Positions 1-8,686 of a stretch of 64,000 nt of DNA are shown in pieces. The notes beneath the pieces are model-generated. The model saw nothing but the letters and a program-made list of their open reading frames with translations, was not told the DNA's origin and did no database searches. Every line of letters begins with the position of its first letter. Position 1 is the stretch's first letter. The DNA is from Granulosicoccus sp947495035 (GTDB taxonomy: Bacteria; Pseudomonadota; Gammaproteobacteria; Granulosicoccales; Granulosicoccaceae): NCBI RefSeq assembly GCF_050589605.1, contig NZ_JBNGOO010000001.1, one strand, 5' to 3'. The position numbers were made by a program, and so were the translations under genes.

Positions 1-365
1 CCACCCATGCGCTTGATGATTTCGTCGCCATCGACATCGATCTCGACCACGGCGTCCAGATCGATGTTGGCCTCTTTCAAGGCATCGGCTTGCGCCAGGG
101 TTCGCGGAAAGCCGTCGAACAGAAAACCCTTTTCGCAGTCGGATTGCGTGATGCGTTCCTTGACCAGTCCGATGATGATGTCATCGGACACCAGATCGCC
201 GGCATCCATGACCTTCTTGGCTTCGATGCCCAGCGGAGTTTGCGCCTTGACCGCCGCCCGGAGCATGTCGCCCGTGGAAATCTGTGGAATTCCATATCGT
301 TCAGTGAGATAGCTGGCCTGAGTGCCTTTCCCGGCTCCCGGCCCGCCCAACAAGATCAACCGCAT
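1..365 (-). CDS. adk: Adenylate kinase, 3' end cut by window edge
   Basis: Adenylate kinase interconverts ATP + AMP and 2 ADP in the cytoplasm. The reading frame runs leftward from an ATG at 365. It opens with a textbook P-loop (MRLILLGGPGAGKGTQ), followed by the AMP-binding stretch ISTGDMLR near residue 30 and the FLFDGFPRT segment near residue 80. About 121 codons are visible of a usual 214-220, so the LID and C-terminal parts lie outside the window. The gene is divergent from the methyltransferase starting at 461. Identity is near certain; only completeness is unknown. Confidence 0.96.
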   Translation of the reverse strand, partial: MRLILLGGPGAGKGTQASYLTERYGIPQISTGDMLRAAVKAQTPLGIEAKKVMDAGDLVSDDIIIGLVKERITQSDCEKGFLFDGFPRTLAQADALKEANIDLDAVVEIDVDGDEIIKRMG

Positions 366-460
366 GCAATGCTCCTCGTGGCTTCTGCTAGCAGGCATCA
401 GGGTAGCGAAATACACGCCGGAATGCACGAAAACTGGTCCCATGGTGCCATACTGCTGCG

Positions 461-1042
461 ATGTCTATCGATCACCTGAGAAAAGATCTCGTCATCAACA
501 CAGAGCTGGCAGGCCAGCCCTTGTGTTTTCATACTACCTGGGGGCTGTTTTCCCCACGAGCCATCGATGAAGGCAGCTTGCTGCTGCTCGATCATCTCGA
601 GGTTCTGGACGACGATGTAACCCTTGACATGGGCTGTGGCTACGGTCCCCTGGGCCTGTCGATTGCCCAGCGATCACCGCAGGGTGCCGTGCACCTGGTC
701 GACAAGGACTTCCTTGCCGTGGAATACACCCAGGCGAATGCCAGGCGCAATGGTCTGTCGAACGCTCAGGCCTATCTGAGCAACGGCTTCAGTCATGTGC
801 CGGAGGAGCTCAAGCTGAGTCTGGTGGTGTCCAATCTGCCGGCCAAGGTCGGAAACGAATTCTTCCAGATCCTGTTCGACGATGCACGTCGTCACATGAA
901 GCCCGGTGCGCGCATCGTGGTCGTGACCATCAATGGCTTGCGTGACTTCATCAAGCGCTCCTTCAAGGAGAACTTCGGCAACTACAAGAAGCTGAAGCAG
1001 GGCAAGAGCTACACCATTTCGATGGCCGTACTGGAAGACTGA
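461..1042 (+). CDS. Class I SAM-dependent methyltransferase, RsmC-like MTS fold
   Basis: A 193-residue single-domain methyltransferase. Motif I, DMGCGYGPLG, sits at residues 56-65 and binds S-adenosylmethionine; the acidic end of strand 2 follows at about 80. The layout resembles the C-terminal catalytic half of RsmC/RlmG rRNA guanine methyltransferases (MTS domain). In those enzymes the catalytic motif is NPPF/NPPY, whereas here residues 125-129 read NLPAK. The substrate is therefore uncertain and could be rRNA, another RNA or a small molecule. The gene stands alone between divergent adk and convergent trhO. The fold is confident; the target is not known. Confidence 0.8.
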   Translation: MSIDHLRKDLVINTELAGQPLCFHTTWGLFSPRAIDEGSLLLLDHLEVLDDDVTLDMGCGYGPLGLSIAQRSPQGAVHLVDKDFLAVEYTQANARRNGLSNAQAYLSNGFSHVPEELKLSLVVSNLPAKVGNEFFQILFDDARRHMKPGARIVVVTINGLRDFIKRSFKENFGNYKKLKQGKSYTISMAVLED

Positions 1043-1057
1043 AGGGAGTCTGCCGAC

Positions 1058-1927
1058 TCAGGCTTCTGACTGCACGGGGCTCTGGCAGACACAGTGCTGT
1101 CCCGGCTGGATGGTGAGCTGGCAGCTGGTACACCAGGTGGCACCGGTGGGCTGCAATTGCCTGTCCACCTCCACACGATCGTCGAAGACAAAGCAGTCAC
1201 CGTTCCAGTGCTTGCCTCCCGTGCGTTCGAAGTAGTTGAGAATGCCTCCTTCGATCTGGTAGACCTCGCTGAAACCCTGTTCGATCATCCATGGTGCCGC
1301 CTTTTCACAGCGTATGCCACCCGTGCAGAAGGTCACGATGGGCTTGCTGGGGTCCAGGCTGCCGTCTTCCAGTGCCTGGGTGACGGCGCGCTGATAGTCA
1401 CGAAAATGGGCGATGTCCAGGTGTTCCGCCTGTTCGAAGGTGCCGGATTCGACTTCGTAGACATTGCGCGTGTCCAGCAGGGTGAAGTCACGTTCCTCGT
1501 CAAGCCATTGCGCCACGGTTTCCGGTGGCAGAGCCGGGGCTTCGGGACGTTGCAGCTGTCGCGTGCGCGCCTCGGCGCCATCGAAGGCAATGATTTCGTG
1601 CCGGATGCGAACCTTGAGCTTGGAGAAGGGTCTCAGCTCAGAGGTGCTTTCCTTGAGCCACAGGTCACGAAATCGTTCATCGGCATCAAGCACGGCACGC
1701 GCCGCATCACATTCTGGACGGGTTCCTGCAAGAGCGACATTGATGCCCTCGTCCGCGAGCAGAATGGTGCCCAGCACGCCGGTTTCGGCCAGTGCCTGAT
1801 GCAGATCTGCCTGCAGGACGGGTAGGTAATCAAGCTGTATGAATCGGTAGCCTGACAGGTTAATGTAGGGTTCCCCGGAGGGTGAAGCGGAAATGTCGCC
1901 AGAGTTGAGTGTGTCGATCGCTTGCAT
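1058..1927 (-). CDS. trhO: tRNA uridine(34) hydroxylase, rhodanese family
   Basis: TrhO (YceA) uses O2 to hydroxylate U34 in the anticodon of several tRNAs, the first step to 5-(carboxy)methoxyuridine. The 289-residue frame has the family layout: an N-terminal alpha/beta domain with LLADEGINVALAGT at about 57-70, then a rhodanese domain with the active-site loop CTGGIRCEK (Cys about 201), and a Cys-rich C-terminus (CTSCQL...CVC). The ATG at 1927 is preferred; an in-frame TTG at 1957 would add 10 residues. It converges on the methyltransferase and its 5' end faces the transglycosylase gene on the other strand. Confidence 0.92.
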   Translation of the reverse strand: MQAIDTLNSGDISASPSGEPYINLSGYRFIQLDYLPVLQADLHQALAETGVLGTILLADEGINVALAGTRPECDAARAVLDADERFRDLWLKESTSELRPFSKLKVRIRHEIIAFDGAEARTRQLQRPEAPALPPETVAQWLDEERDFTLLDTRNVYEVESGTFEQAEHLDIAHFRDYQRAVTQALEDGSLDPSKPIVTFCTGGIRCEKAAPWMIEQGFSEVYQIEGGILNYFERTGGKHWNGDCFVFDDRVEVDRQLQPTGATWCTSCQLTIQPGQHCVCQSPVQSEA

Positions 1928-2028
1928 GGCTTTGCCTGGGTACTGCTTCGGGTTCAATGAGTGATTCTAAACTTTCTTCAGCCGTGCCTGTCGCGAATGA
2001 CTGGCACAAGCGTTTCAGGGTGTGGGTG

Positions 2029-4077
2029 ATGATGTTGAAACACAAACGACACGCAAGAGGCTGGCCGCTGGTCCGCAGTGCGCTGTTGCTGTCTGTTGCC
2101 GCGGCACCGTGGGCAGCCGTGGTCCATGCGGCGCCATCCTCCAGCGCGCCTGTCATCGAATCCGGTGCCGGCGCCAGCTCGGACACCGAGGCAGCCGGCG
2201 ATGACGAAGCCCGGGTGCAACGGCGTCTGCAGTTCAACGACGCACTGGACGCCCTGGCCAGTGGCAATCAGGCACGTTTCGATGCCCTGCGGGTCGCTCT
2301 GGCGGATTATCCGCTGGCCAGCTATCTGGACTACGAACAACTGCAGCGGCAGTGGCGCGAGGTGGTTCCCGGTGGTACCGAGATCGATCAGCTCAATGAC
2401 TTCGAGCAACGCACCGGTGACAGCTCGCTGACTCGTCGTCTGACACGGGTTCTGCAGAAGCGTTTTGCAGACACCGAGCAGTGGAAGACCTTCCTTGCCC
2501 TGGGCAAGTCTCGCCTGGCAAGCACGATGAACTGTGAGACCCTCAAGGCGCTGCGCGAAACCGGGCAACTCGATGGCTTTGACGAGCGAATCATCGAGCT
2601 GTGGGTCCAGCCGCGTACACACCGGGAACCGTGCAAGTCGATCCTCAGGGACATCGAGGCGCGGCATACGCCGCCGGTGCCGGCCATCTGGGAACGCATC
2701 TATCAATCGATGGAATCCAACAAGCCGGAGTATGCCGAAGCCATGCTCCAGTACCTGGGGAGTCGGGATCGCAATCTGGTCAGAGGCTGGATCGATGCGG
2801 CCGAATCACCCCAGTCGTTCCTGCTCAGCGGCAAGCTTGACCGAGACACACAGCTGAATCGGCGCATCATCGCCGATCTGTTGCTGGACTGGTCGCGCAA
2901 GGATACCCGAGCGGCCATCGGGCAATGGCTGCGCATTCGCGAGCGCTTCGGGTTCAGTGCCGATCGCCATTACGATACAAGTCGGGCACTGGCCATGCGC
3001 GCCGCCTATCGGCGCATGCCTGAAGCGCATCAGTGGTTGCAAACCTTCACCGCACGCGCCGACGACCTGGAATTGCAGGAATGGCGGATTCGCACGGCTC
3101 TGCTGGCGGAAGACTGGCAGGCGGTGATCAACAGCATTGCACAACTGCCGCTCGAGGAACAGGAAGAGGATCACTGGGCCTACTGGCAGGCGAGGGCGCT
3201 GGAGCAGACGGGGCGTGAATCGGACGCCCGGACAATCTACAGCGAGCTGGCCGGCTTGCAGTCCTATCATGGATTTCTGGCTGCCGATCGCCTGCAGCTG
3301 GACTATTCAATCCGTGATGAGCCGATCGTGCCTGACGCAGATCTGCTTCGTCAACTGGCTGATGAGTCGGCTCTGGTCCGTGCACGAGAATTCCATCATG
3401 TAGGGCTGACATCGGAGAGTCGTCGCGAATGGAACAACTGGGTGCGTGGTCGCAGCGAGTCCGAGCTGGCAGCAGCTGCCGTGCTGGGCAGCCGGTGGGG
3501 ACTGCATGACCGAGCCATCTACGCAGCCGGTCTCAGCAATCATCGGCGAGCCATATCGCTGCGGTTTCCGTTGCTGTATCGCAGTGAAGTGGCCAGGGCA
3601 TCGATGGACAATGCAATAGACCCTGCCTGGATCTTCGGGGTGATGCGACGCGAAAGCGCCTATATCCGGGATGTGCGCTCCAGTGCCGGTGCGATCGGAC
3701 TGATGCAGCTGATGCCGCGAACGGCGCGTTACGTGGCAGGTTTGCAGGGCAAGAAGAACTGGCGAGGCGATCTGACCGAGTCGGGCACCAACATCGAGTT
3801 CGGTACCTTCTATCTGCGCCATGTCATGGATCGGTTCAATGATCATCAGGTACTGGCAACCGCCAGCTACAACGCGGGACCGAGCCGGGTAGGCCAATGG
3901 CTGCAGGAGGGCAGCATGGATGCGGATATCTGGATAGACACGATTCCGTTTACCGAAACCCGACGTTATGTGCGGGCGGTGCTGGCCTATGCGGCCATCT
4001 ATGAACACCAGCTCAATGGCAGACCCCAGCGTCTGAGCAGCAAGCTGCTGCCGGTTCCGGCGGCCTCGGGTGTCTGA
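2029..4077 (+). CDS. slt: Soluble lytic murein transglycosylase (Slt70 type)
   Basis: A periplasmic enzyme that cleaves the MurNAc-GlcNAc bond of peptidoglycan to give 1,6-anhydro-muropeptides. The frame is open from 1909, but the tandem ATGs at 2029/2032 place a signal peptide directly at the N-terminus (basic residues, then RSALLLSVAAAPWAAVVHA), so 2029 is chosen, giving 682 residues. A long helical superhelix of about 500 residues, typical of Slt70, precedes the GH23 lysozyme-like domain. Catalytic Glu542 lies in RRESAY, followed by SSAGAIGLMQLMP and a conserved ATASYNAGPSRV. The length matches Slt70 (about 645). Confidence 0.93.
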   Translation: MMLKHKRHARGWPLVRSALLLSVAAAPWAAVVHAAPSSSAPVIESGAGASSDTEAAGDDEARVQRRLQFNDALDALASGNQARFDALRVALADYPLASYLDYEQLQRQWREVVPGGTEIDQLNDFEQRTGDSSLTRRLTRVLQKRFADTEQWKTFLALGKSRLASTMNCETLKALRETGQLDGFDERIIELWVQPRTHREPCKSILRDIEARHTPPVPAIWERIYQSMESNKPEYAEAMLQYLGSRDRNLVRGWIDAAESPQSFLLSGKLDRDTQLNRRIIADLLLDWSRKDTRAAIGQWLRIRERFGFSADRHYDTSRALAMRAAYRRMPEAHQWLQTFTARADDLELQEWRIRTALLAEDWQAVINSIAQLPLEEQEEDHWAYWQARALEQTGRESDARTIYSELAGLQSYHGFLAADRLQLDYSIRDEPIVPDADLLRQLADESALVRAREFHHVGLTSESRREWNNWVRGRSESELAAAAVLGSRWGLHDRAIYAAGLSNHRRAISLRFPLLYRSEVARASMDNAIDPAWIFGVMRRESAYIRDVRSSAGAIGLMQLMPRTARYVAGLQGKKNWRGDLTESGTNIEFGTFYLRHVMDRFNDHQVLATASYNAGPSRVGQWLQEGSMDADIWIDTIPFTETRRYVRAVLAYAAIYEHQLNGRPQRLSSKLLPVPAASGV

Positions 4078-4151
4078 GGTCCCGGGCATGGTTGCCCCCA
4101 TGATCTGTCATTGCAGCTATGATGGCGAGCTTTCCGAGGGGAATTCAGACC

Positions 4152-4478
4152 ATGAGCACGGCTGACAAGATCAACGACATCCTGGTGGAGGCCCTCGCCC
4201 CCGTCAGGCTCGATATTCTGAACGAAAGCCATATGCACAATGTACCACCGGGCTCGGAAAGTCATTTCAAGCTGGTGATCGTCAGCCGGGAGTTCGACGG
4301 GCGCAATCTGGTGGCCAGGCACCGGATGGTCAACAAGTTGCTGGCCGAACAGCTGCAGAACGGCATTCATGCGCTGAGCATGCATACGCATACGCCGGAG
4401 GAATGGGATGCCAGAGGTGGACAGGTGCCGGACTCACCGCCCTGCCTGGGTGGCAAGGCAAGGGAGAACGAGCAGTAG
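4152..4478 (+). CDS. bolA: BolA family protein
   Basis: BolA proteins bind monothiol glutaredoxin/[2Fe-2S] partners and some act as DNA-binding morphogenes. The 108-residue product has the class fold: N-terminal helix, then HMHNVPPGSESHFKLVIVS, the RHRMVNKLL helix and the C-terminal LSMHTHTPEEW signature containing the invariant His. The start at 4152 is preferred to an in-frame ATG at 4119 because a GAGGGG purine run precedes it and conservation begins there. A hydrophilic tail of about 20 residues follows the domain. It lies 75 bp after slt and may be co-transcribed. Confidence 0.9.
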   Translation: MSTADKINDILVEALAPVRLDILNESHMHNVPPGSESHFKLVIVSREFDGRNLVARHRMVNKLLAEQLQNGIHALSMHTHTPEEWDARGGQVPDSPPCLGGKARENEQ

Positions 4479-4503
4479 CCTGATCGTCAATCGTCAATTA
4501 CGC

Positions 4504-4573
4504 TGAATCTCACGCAGCAAATCTCACGCAGTCGATTTCGCGCAGTGAATCCGGCTACCTGAATACCGCGCAG
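4504..4573. repeat. 14-bp periodic degenerate repeat
   Basis: Between the convergent ends of bolA and the phosphoesterase gene, units resembling AATCTCACGCAG begin at 4506, 4520, 4534, 4548 and 4562, a constant 14-bp step. The first two are identical, the third and fifth keep CGCGCAG, and the fourth is the most diverged. No function is known. Confidence 0.6.
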
Positions 4574-4580
4574 CGGTTAT

Positions 4581-6356
4581 TCACAGGGAAAATCGCTGGC
4601 GCGGTTGCCGGTAGTCCAGTGTGATGGTTGTCGGCTGACCGGGAATCGAACGCGCCAGAAACTGCCCCAGACCACCAAGAAACACCTGCAGGAAGTCAGC
4701 CTGTGTCGTGCGACCCGCAGCGCCGAGGTCGGCAAACCGGTCGATCAGAAAGCGGTAGATTTGCAGATGCTCGATCCGGAAGAAACTGCAAGCCTGGTAG
4801 CCCGCCTGACGCAGGCAGTACCAGTCGCTGATCAGATCAAGAAGCCGGCAGTCCTGCAGCTCTGTCAGGGCCAGTCCTTGCTGTTCGCACAGGCGCTGCA
4901 AGGCCTCCTGTGCCGCCGTCGATTGCACTGTCGTCAGTGTGCCGTAATGCAATGGTCGGGATGCGTGTCGCTGTGCCAGCAGAAAAGTGGCTAGCTCTGC
5001 GGCATGGCTGGTCTGCACCGCCTCAGCCAGCTCGGTTGGCCAGTGCTTCGGCAGATAATGCGCCACGACCCGGCAGCTCATCCGTTGATGCAGAAACTCA
5101 CCGTAACGGCTTGCCGACAGGGCCCGGTCCGGCGCCATCCCCGTGGCCCGGCATTCAGCGCGATAATAATCGAGCAGATCCGGGTTCAACGGCATGTCGT
5201 TCAGCGGCACGGTTTCCAGTAGCAGGGAGTCCGGACCGGTATGGATGACCTGATAGGCTGCCGGAAAGCTTGCACTCGAGGGCACCGCCACATCAGTCAG
5301 ATGCCGATCTTCACGCTGCAGGCTGCGATGGCCATTGACATGCAGATGCCCGCCGAAATGCAACTGCAGCCCCGCGTCGAGCAGTGCGCTGGCAACATCG
5401 GCAGACGGGCGACGTCGGCGCATGTCGGTCTGCCCGAACAAGCGCCCTTCCAGGTCACTGTGATCGTCGAAGGGGTCCATCAGGGGATAATGCGAGAATC
5501 CCAGCAACTGCTTGTCCTGTGCCGCGGCGCGCTGGCAGACATCCTTGATCCAGGGCAGCAGATGCGGGCGGTTGCGCAATACGGCATTCCAGCCGGCATC
5601 GCTGCTGTCGTGAAAGGCCTTCTTTCGGGTGACGTCCCGTTGACCGTTGCGTGGTTCGAAGACATTGGCATCGATCATCAACAGCCACAAGCCGGGGACG
5701 GGTTCGATCAGGTAGGAGGCGTCGATCAGCTGGCGTTGCACCTGGCCATCAGCGGACCAGGCCGTGTACTGCCGCGCTTCCACCTCGCCACGGGCGCCGA
5801 ACGGCGTTTCCCAGTGCAGATGCTCATCGCGCGGAAACAGAGCGAAGTCAGCCATGGTCTCCAAGGCTTCGGGTGTGCCCTGACAATACATGGCCGGTGT
5901 CAGAACGGCATCGGCTTCCGTGGCTGCGATCGCCGGATCGCTGCTGACCAGTACCGTCTCTGCCGGTGTTCTGACGAAGCGGGTGGACTGATGCTTGCCA
6001 TGGGGGCCGTAGCAATCATGATTTCCCGGTATGGCGTAGAAGGCCATGCCATGTTCCTGCCGATAGGCAAGCAGCAGGCTGCGCAAGCGTCGGTTGGCCT
6101 CGGCCTGGCCATCATCGGTGTAGTCGCCCAGCAAGATCACATGCCGGATTCCGCGTTGCCGGATGTCTTCCAGCGCCGTGATCAGGGCAGACTTGCTTTC
6201 ATTGAAGACCCGTGAGGAGCGGCGTGAATCGTGCCAGCTTCTCAGCGTAGCGGACCGTCCCGCCAGCGCGCGGCTCTTGAGACCGTAATCACTGTCCATA
6301 TCGTGACAGTGGGCATCGGCGATGACAGCAATGGCCATCTGCTCGGAACTGTTCAT
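4581..6356 (-). CDS. Calcineurin-like metallophosphoesterase
   Basis: A 591-residue protein with the binuclear metal signature of metallophosphoesterases near the N-terminus: D14-x-H16 in IADAHCH, GDYTDDG at 77-83, GNHD at 111-114, then SHYPLMD and GGHLHVNGH. A C-terminal region of about 250 residues is not recognised. The ATG at 6356 places the first metal motif at residue 14, as usual; the frame stays open to 6530 but that extension is proline-rich and unlike the family. No signal peptide is evident, so it is probably cytoplasmic. The substrate (cyclic nucleotide, phosphodiester or phosphoprotein) cannot be read from sequence. It is divergent from the glycosyltransferase at 6591. Confidence 0.82.
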   Translation of the reverse strand: MNSSEQMAIAVIADAHCHDMDSDYGLKSRALAGRSATLRSWHDSRRSSRVFNESKSALITALEDIRQRGIRHVILLGDYTDDGQAEANRRLRSLLLAYRQEHGMAFYAIPGNHDCYGPHGKHQSTRFVRTPAETVLVSSDPAIAATEADAVLTPAMYCQGTPEALETMADFALFPRDEHLHWETPFGARGEVEARQYTAWSADGQVQRQLIDASYLIEPVPGLWLLMIDANVFEPRNGQRDVTRKKAFHDSSDAGWNAVLRNRPHLLPWIKDVCQRAAAQDKQLLGFSHYPLMDPFDDHSDLEGRLFGQTDMRRRRPSADVASALLDAGLQLHFGGHLHVNGHRSLQREDRHLTDVAVPSSASFPAAYQVIHTGPDSLLLETVPLNDMPLNPDLLDYYRAECRATGMAPDRALSASRYGEFLHQRMSCRVVAHYLPKHWPTELAEAVQTSHAAELATFLLAQRHASRPLHYGTLTTVQSTAAQEALQRLCEQQGLALTELQDCRLLDLISDWYCLRQAGYQACSFFRIEHLQIYRFLIDRFADLGAAGRTTQADFLQVFLGGLGQFLARSIPGQPTTITLDYRQPRQRFSL

Positions 6357-6513
6357 GGGGATATCGGGCGGGGCAGGTCGGACAGGAGGCATGCCGGTAT
6401 CGTGGCAGGGTTGCAGCATCGACGGTATTGCACGACATCGCAGTGTACGGCATTCCTTCGGTAGTATGGATACCGGGACCGGTGCCGTTCCACTGGTCTC
6501 TCCAATCCGCCGC

Positions 6514-6570
6514 TCAATCCCGCCAGTCAACCCCGTTTCTCAATCCCACTTTTCAACGCCGCCCTTCAGG
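6514..6570 (+). repeat. 13-bp tandem imperfect repeat upstream of glycosyltransferase
   Basis: Units of the form TCAAYCCC plus five bases start at 6514, 6527, 6540 and 6553, with a decayed fifth at 6566. A further CAATCC lies 12 bp before the first. The run ends about 20 bp before the start codon at 6591 and so lies in the probable promoter or leader. Confidence 0.6.
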
Positions 6571-6590
6571 AAACCCAGCCGCAAAGCCGC

Positions 6591-7709
6591 ATGAAGAAGA
6601 TTGCCTTTTATGCACCGCTGAAGCCAGCCGGGCACCCCGTGCCGTCCGGCGATCGATTGATGGCGCGACAACTGATCGGACTGCTTGAACAGGCAGCGTG
6701 TGAAGTGGACGTGGCCTCGGAACAGCGCGCTTTCCTGCGAGATGCGCATGACCAGGCAGCATTGCAGGCGCTGCAACAGTCGTGTGAGCGGGAAGTGCAG
6801 CGGTTGACGCGGCAGTGGCAGGAACACGGTGCGCCGGATGCCTGGTTCTGTTACCACCCCTATTACAAGTCGCCGGATCTCATCGGACCGGTTCTGTGCC
6901 AGGCCTTTGATGTGCCCTACGTCACGGCCGAGGCCAGTCTGTCGGCACGGCGCAACGAAGGTCTCTGGGCAGACATGCAGGAGCGGGTGCGGGAGGCCAT
7001 CGAGCTGGCCGCGGTCAATCTGTGTTTCACCCGCAGAGACAGGCTGGGCCTGCAGGCGGCAGCCCCGAAGGCTCGACTGGCGGACCTGCAGCCCTTCATC
7101 GATACACAAGCATTCACCACAGAGCTCAACGGGCATGATCCGCATCATCTGGTTGCAGTTGCCATGATGCGCGGCGGTGACAAGCTGCACAGCTATCAGC
7201 ATCTGGCCTCGGCACTGCAGAGCCTGCTGCATCTGCCGTGGCAGCTGTCCATTGTCGGCGACGGACCCCTGCAGGCCGATGTCCGCCAGCTGTTCAGCGC
7301 CATACCGGACACGCGCATTCACTGGCACGGTCAGTTGGAACCGGCCGCCATTGCGCAGCTGTTTGCCCGCTGCGGTCTGTATGTATGGCCCGGCTGCGGT
7401 GAGGCCTATGGACTGGCGTATCTGGAGGCTCAGGCGGCAGGTCTGCCGGTGGTTGCCTATCGGACTGCCGGTGTGCCGGAAGTGGTGTGCGATCGGCAGG
7501 GTGGCGTTCTGACGCCTCCGGCCGACGCTACGGCCTACGCAGCGGCGATCGGGAGGCTGCTGTCGGATACGGCCCTGCAACAGCGCATGGCCGTCGCGGC
7601 AACCGAGCGTGTGCAGCGTGAACACAGCACTCAGGCGGCTGTCAGAACCCTGCAGACCCTGTTGCAAGGTCATCTGTGGGATGACCATCAAGCGGACGCA
7701 AGATCATGA
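6591..7709 (+). CDS. Glycosyltransferase family 4
   Basis: A 372-residue retaining GT-B glycosyltransferase. The N-terminal domain opens with KKIAFYAPLKPAGHPVPSGDR, the nucleotide-sugar-independent half. The C-terminal half carries the GT4 signature EAYGLAYLEAQAAGLPVVAY with the E-x7-E pair, followed by AGVPEVV. No signal peptide or membrane segment is seen, so it acts at the cytoplasmic face. Its stop overlaps the next start by 4 nt (ATGA, 7706-7709), so it is translationally coupled to a deacetylase-like gene. Donor and acceptor are unknown; a role in building a surface glycan is inferred from the neighbours. Confidence 0.88.
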   Translation: MKKIAFYAPLKPAGHPVPSGDRLMARQLIGLLEQAACEVDVASEQRAFLRDAHDQAALQALQQSCEREVQRLTRQWQEHGAPDAWFCYHPYYKSPDLIGPVLCQAFDVPYVTAEASLSARRNEGLWADMQERVREAIELAAVNLCFTRRDRLGLQAAAPKARLADLQPFIDTQAFTTELNGHDPHHLVAVAMMRGGDKLHSYQHLASALQSLLHLPWQLSIVGDGPLQADVRQLFSAIPDTRIHWHGQLEPAAIAQLFARCGLYVWPGCGEAYGLAYLEAQAAGLPVVAYRTAGVPEVVCDRQGGVLTPPADATAYAAAIGRLLSDTALQQRMAVAATERVQREHSTQAAVRTLQTLLQGHLWDDHQADARS

Positions 7710-8686
7710 GCGATGCACGAACCGGAGTACCACGCCCTGTGAGTGAAGGATGCGATGCTGACAGAGAGGGTTCGGCTACGATCCGGCCTTCCGCTCCGGC
7801 TGTGAACGGTCTGGCAGAGGGACGAGTGAGTCGCGCGGCCTGCCAGGCGTTGAATGATGCCCTGCAATGGCGTCAGGACAGCGGCAGACCGGTACGCCTG
7901 TGGCTGCGCGATGATGATGCCGTGCAGCCCGGTGAGGCACTCGATCGCCTGTTGAACATGACGCAGGCGCAGGGTATTCCGCTGACCCTGGCCGTCATAC
8001 CCGCCTTCTCCGGGGCAGCGCTGGCGCAGCGCCTGCAGCCCTTGCCAACGGTGGAGGTTGCGGTACATGGCTGGGCTCATATGAATCATGCCGCTGCCAC
8101 CGAGAAGAAACAGGAACTGGGCAGGCAACGCCCCCTGGAGCAGACCTGCGCGGAATTGCAGCGTGGCCTGCAGCATCTGCAGCAATGGCACGGGGCGCAA
8201 TGCCTGCCATTGCTGGTGCCGCCCTGGAACCGGATAGCGGCCTCACTGATACCCAGGCTGTCGTCGATCGGTTTTCGGGCGGTATCCACCTTCGCCGATA
8301 TCCGTTTCGAGTCGATGCCGATGCTCAATACCCATGTGGATATCATCGACTGGAAAGGCAGTCGTGCAAAGCCTCAGGAAGAGCGCGACGGGCGCCGCGT
8401 CGCCGCTGATGAGGCCGCCGCACGCACGCAGGCTCGCAGCACCCGAGACGCGGATGAACTGTTTGCCGAACTGACGGCCCGCCTGCTTGCCGGTTGCGAC
8501 ATCACCGGGCTGTTGACCCACCATCTGGTGCATGAGCCGCCGGCCTGGCACTTTCTCGAACAGTTGTTCGAACTGACCTCGCGGCACCCCATCGTGCAGT
8601 GGACAGCTGCCAGTCATCTGCTCTCAGCCGAGTTCCCAGATCCAGGATTTCCAGGCCAGCAACAGGCCACCGTCCCTGGCCTGTGA
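7706..8686 (+). CDS. Polysaccharide-deacetylase-like protein (copy A)
   Basis: A 326-residue protein of the NodB/CE4-like superfamily. An N-terminal stretch of about 60 unrecognised residues precedes WLRDDDA (68-72, the acidic motif), HGWAHMNH (121-128, candidate metal-binding His pair) and PPWNR (171-175). The family removes N-acetyl groups from GlcNAc polymers. The same three motifs in the same order occur in the gene at 23025, so the two are paralogues. No export signal is visible, which suggests action on a cytoplasmic lipid-linked intermediate. The last 63 bp overlap the convergent gene at 8624. Confidence 0.8.
   Translation: MSDARTGVPRPVSEGCDADREGSATIRPSAPAVNGLAEGRVSRAACQALNDALQWRQDSGRPVRLWLRDDDAVQPGEALDRLLNMTQAQGIPLTLAVIPAFSGAALAQRLQPLPTVEVAVHGWAHMNHAAATEKKQELGRQRPLEQTCAELQRGLQHLQQWHGAQCLPLLVPPWNRIAASLIPRLSSIGFRAVSTFADIRFESMPMLNTHVDIIDWKGSRAKPQEERDGRRVAADEAAARTQARSTRDADELFAELTARLLAGCDITGLLTHHLVHEPPAWHFLEQLFELTSRHPIVQWTAASHLLSAEFPDPGFPGQQQATVPGL

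Noticed and set aside
4084..4097. GGGCA-TGGT-TGCCC hairpin as slt terminator
   Set aside because: Only a 5-bp stem without a T-run; too weak to support.
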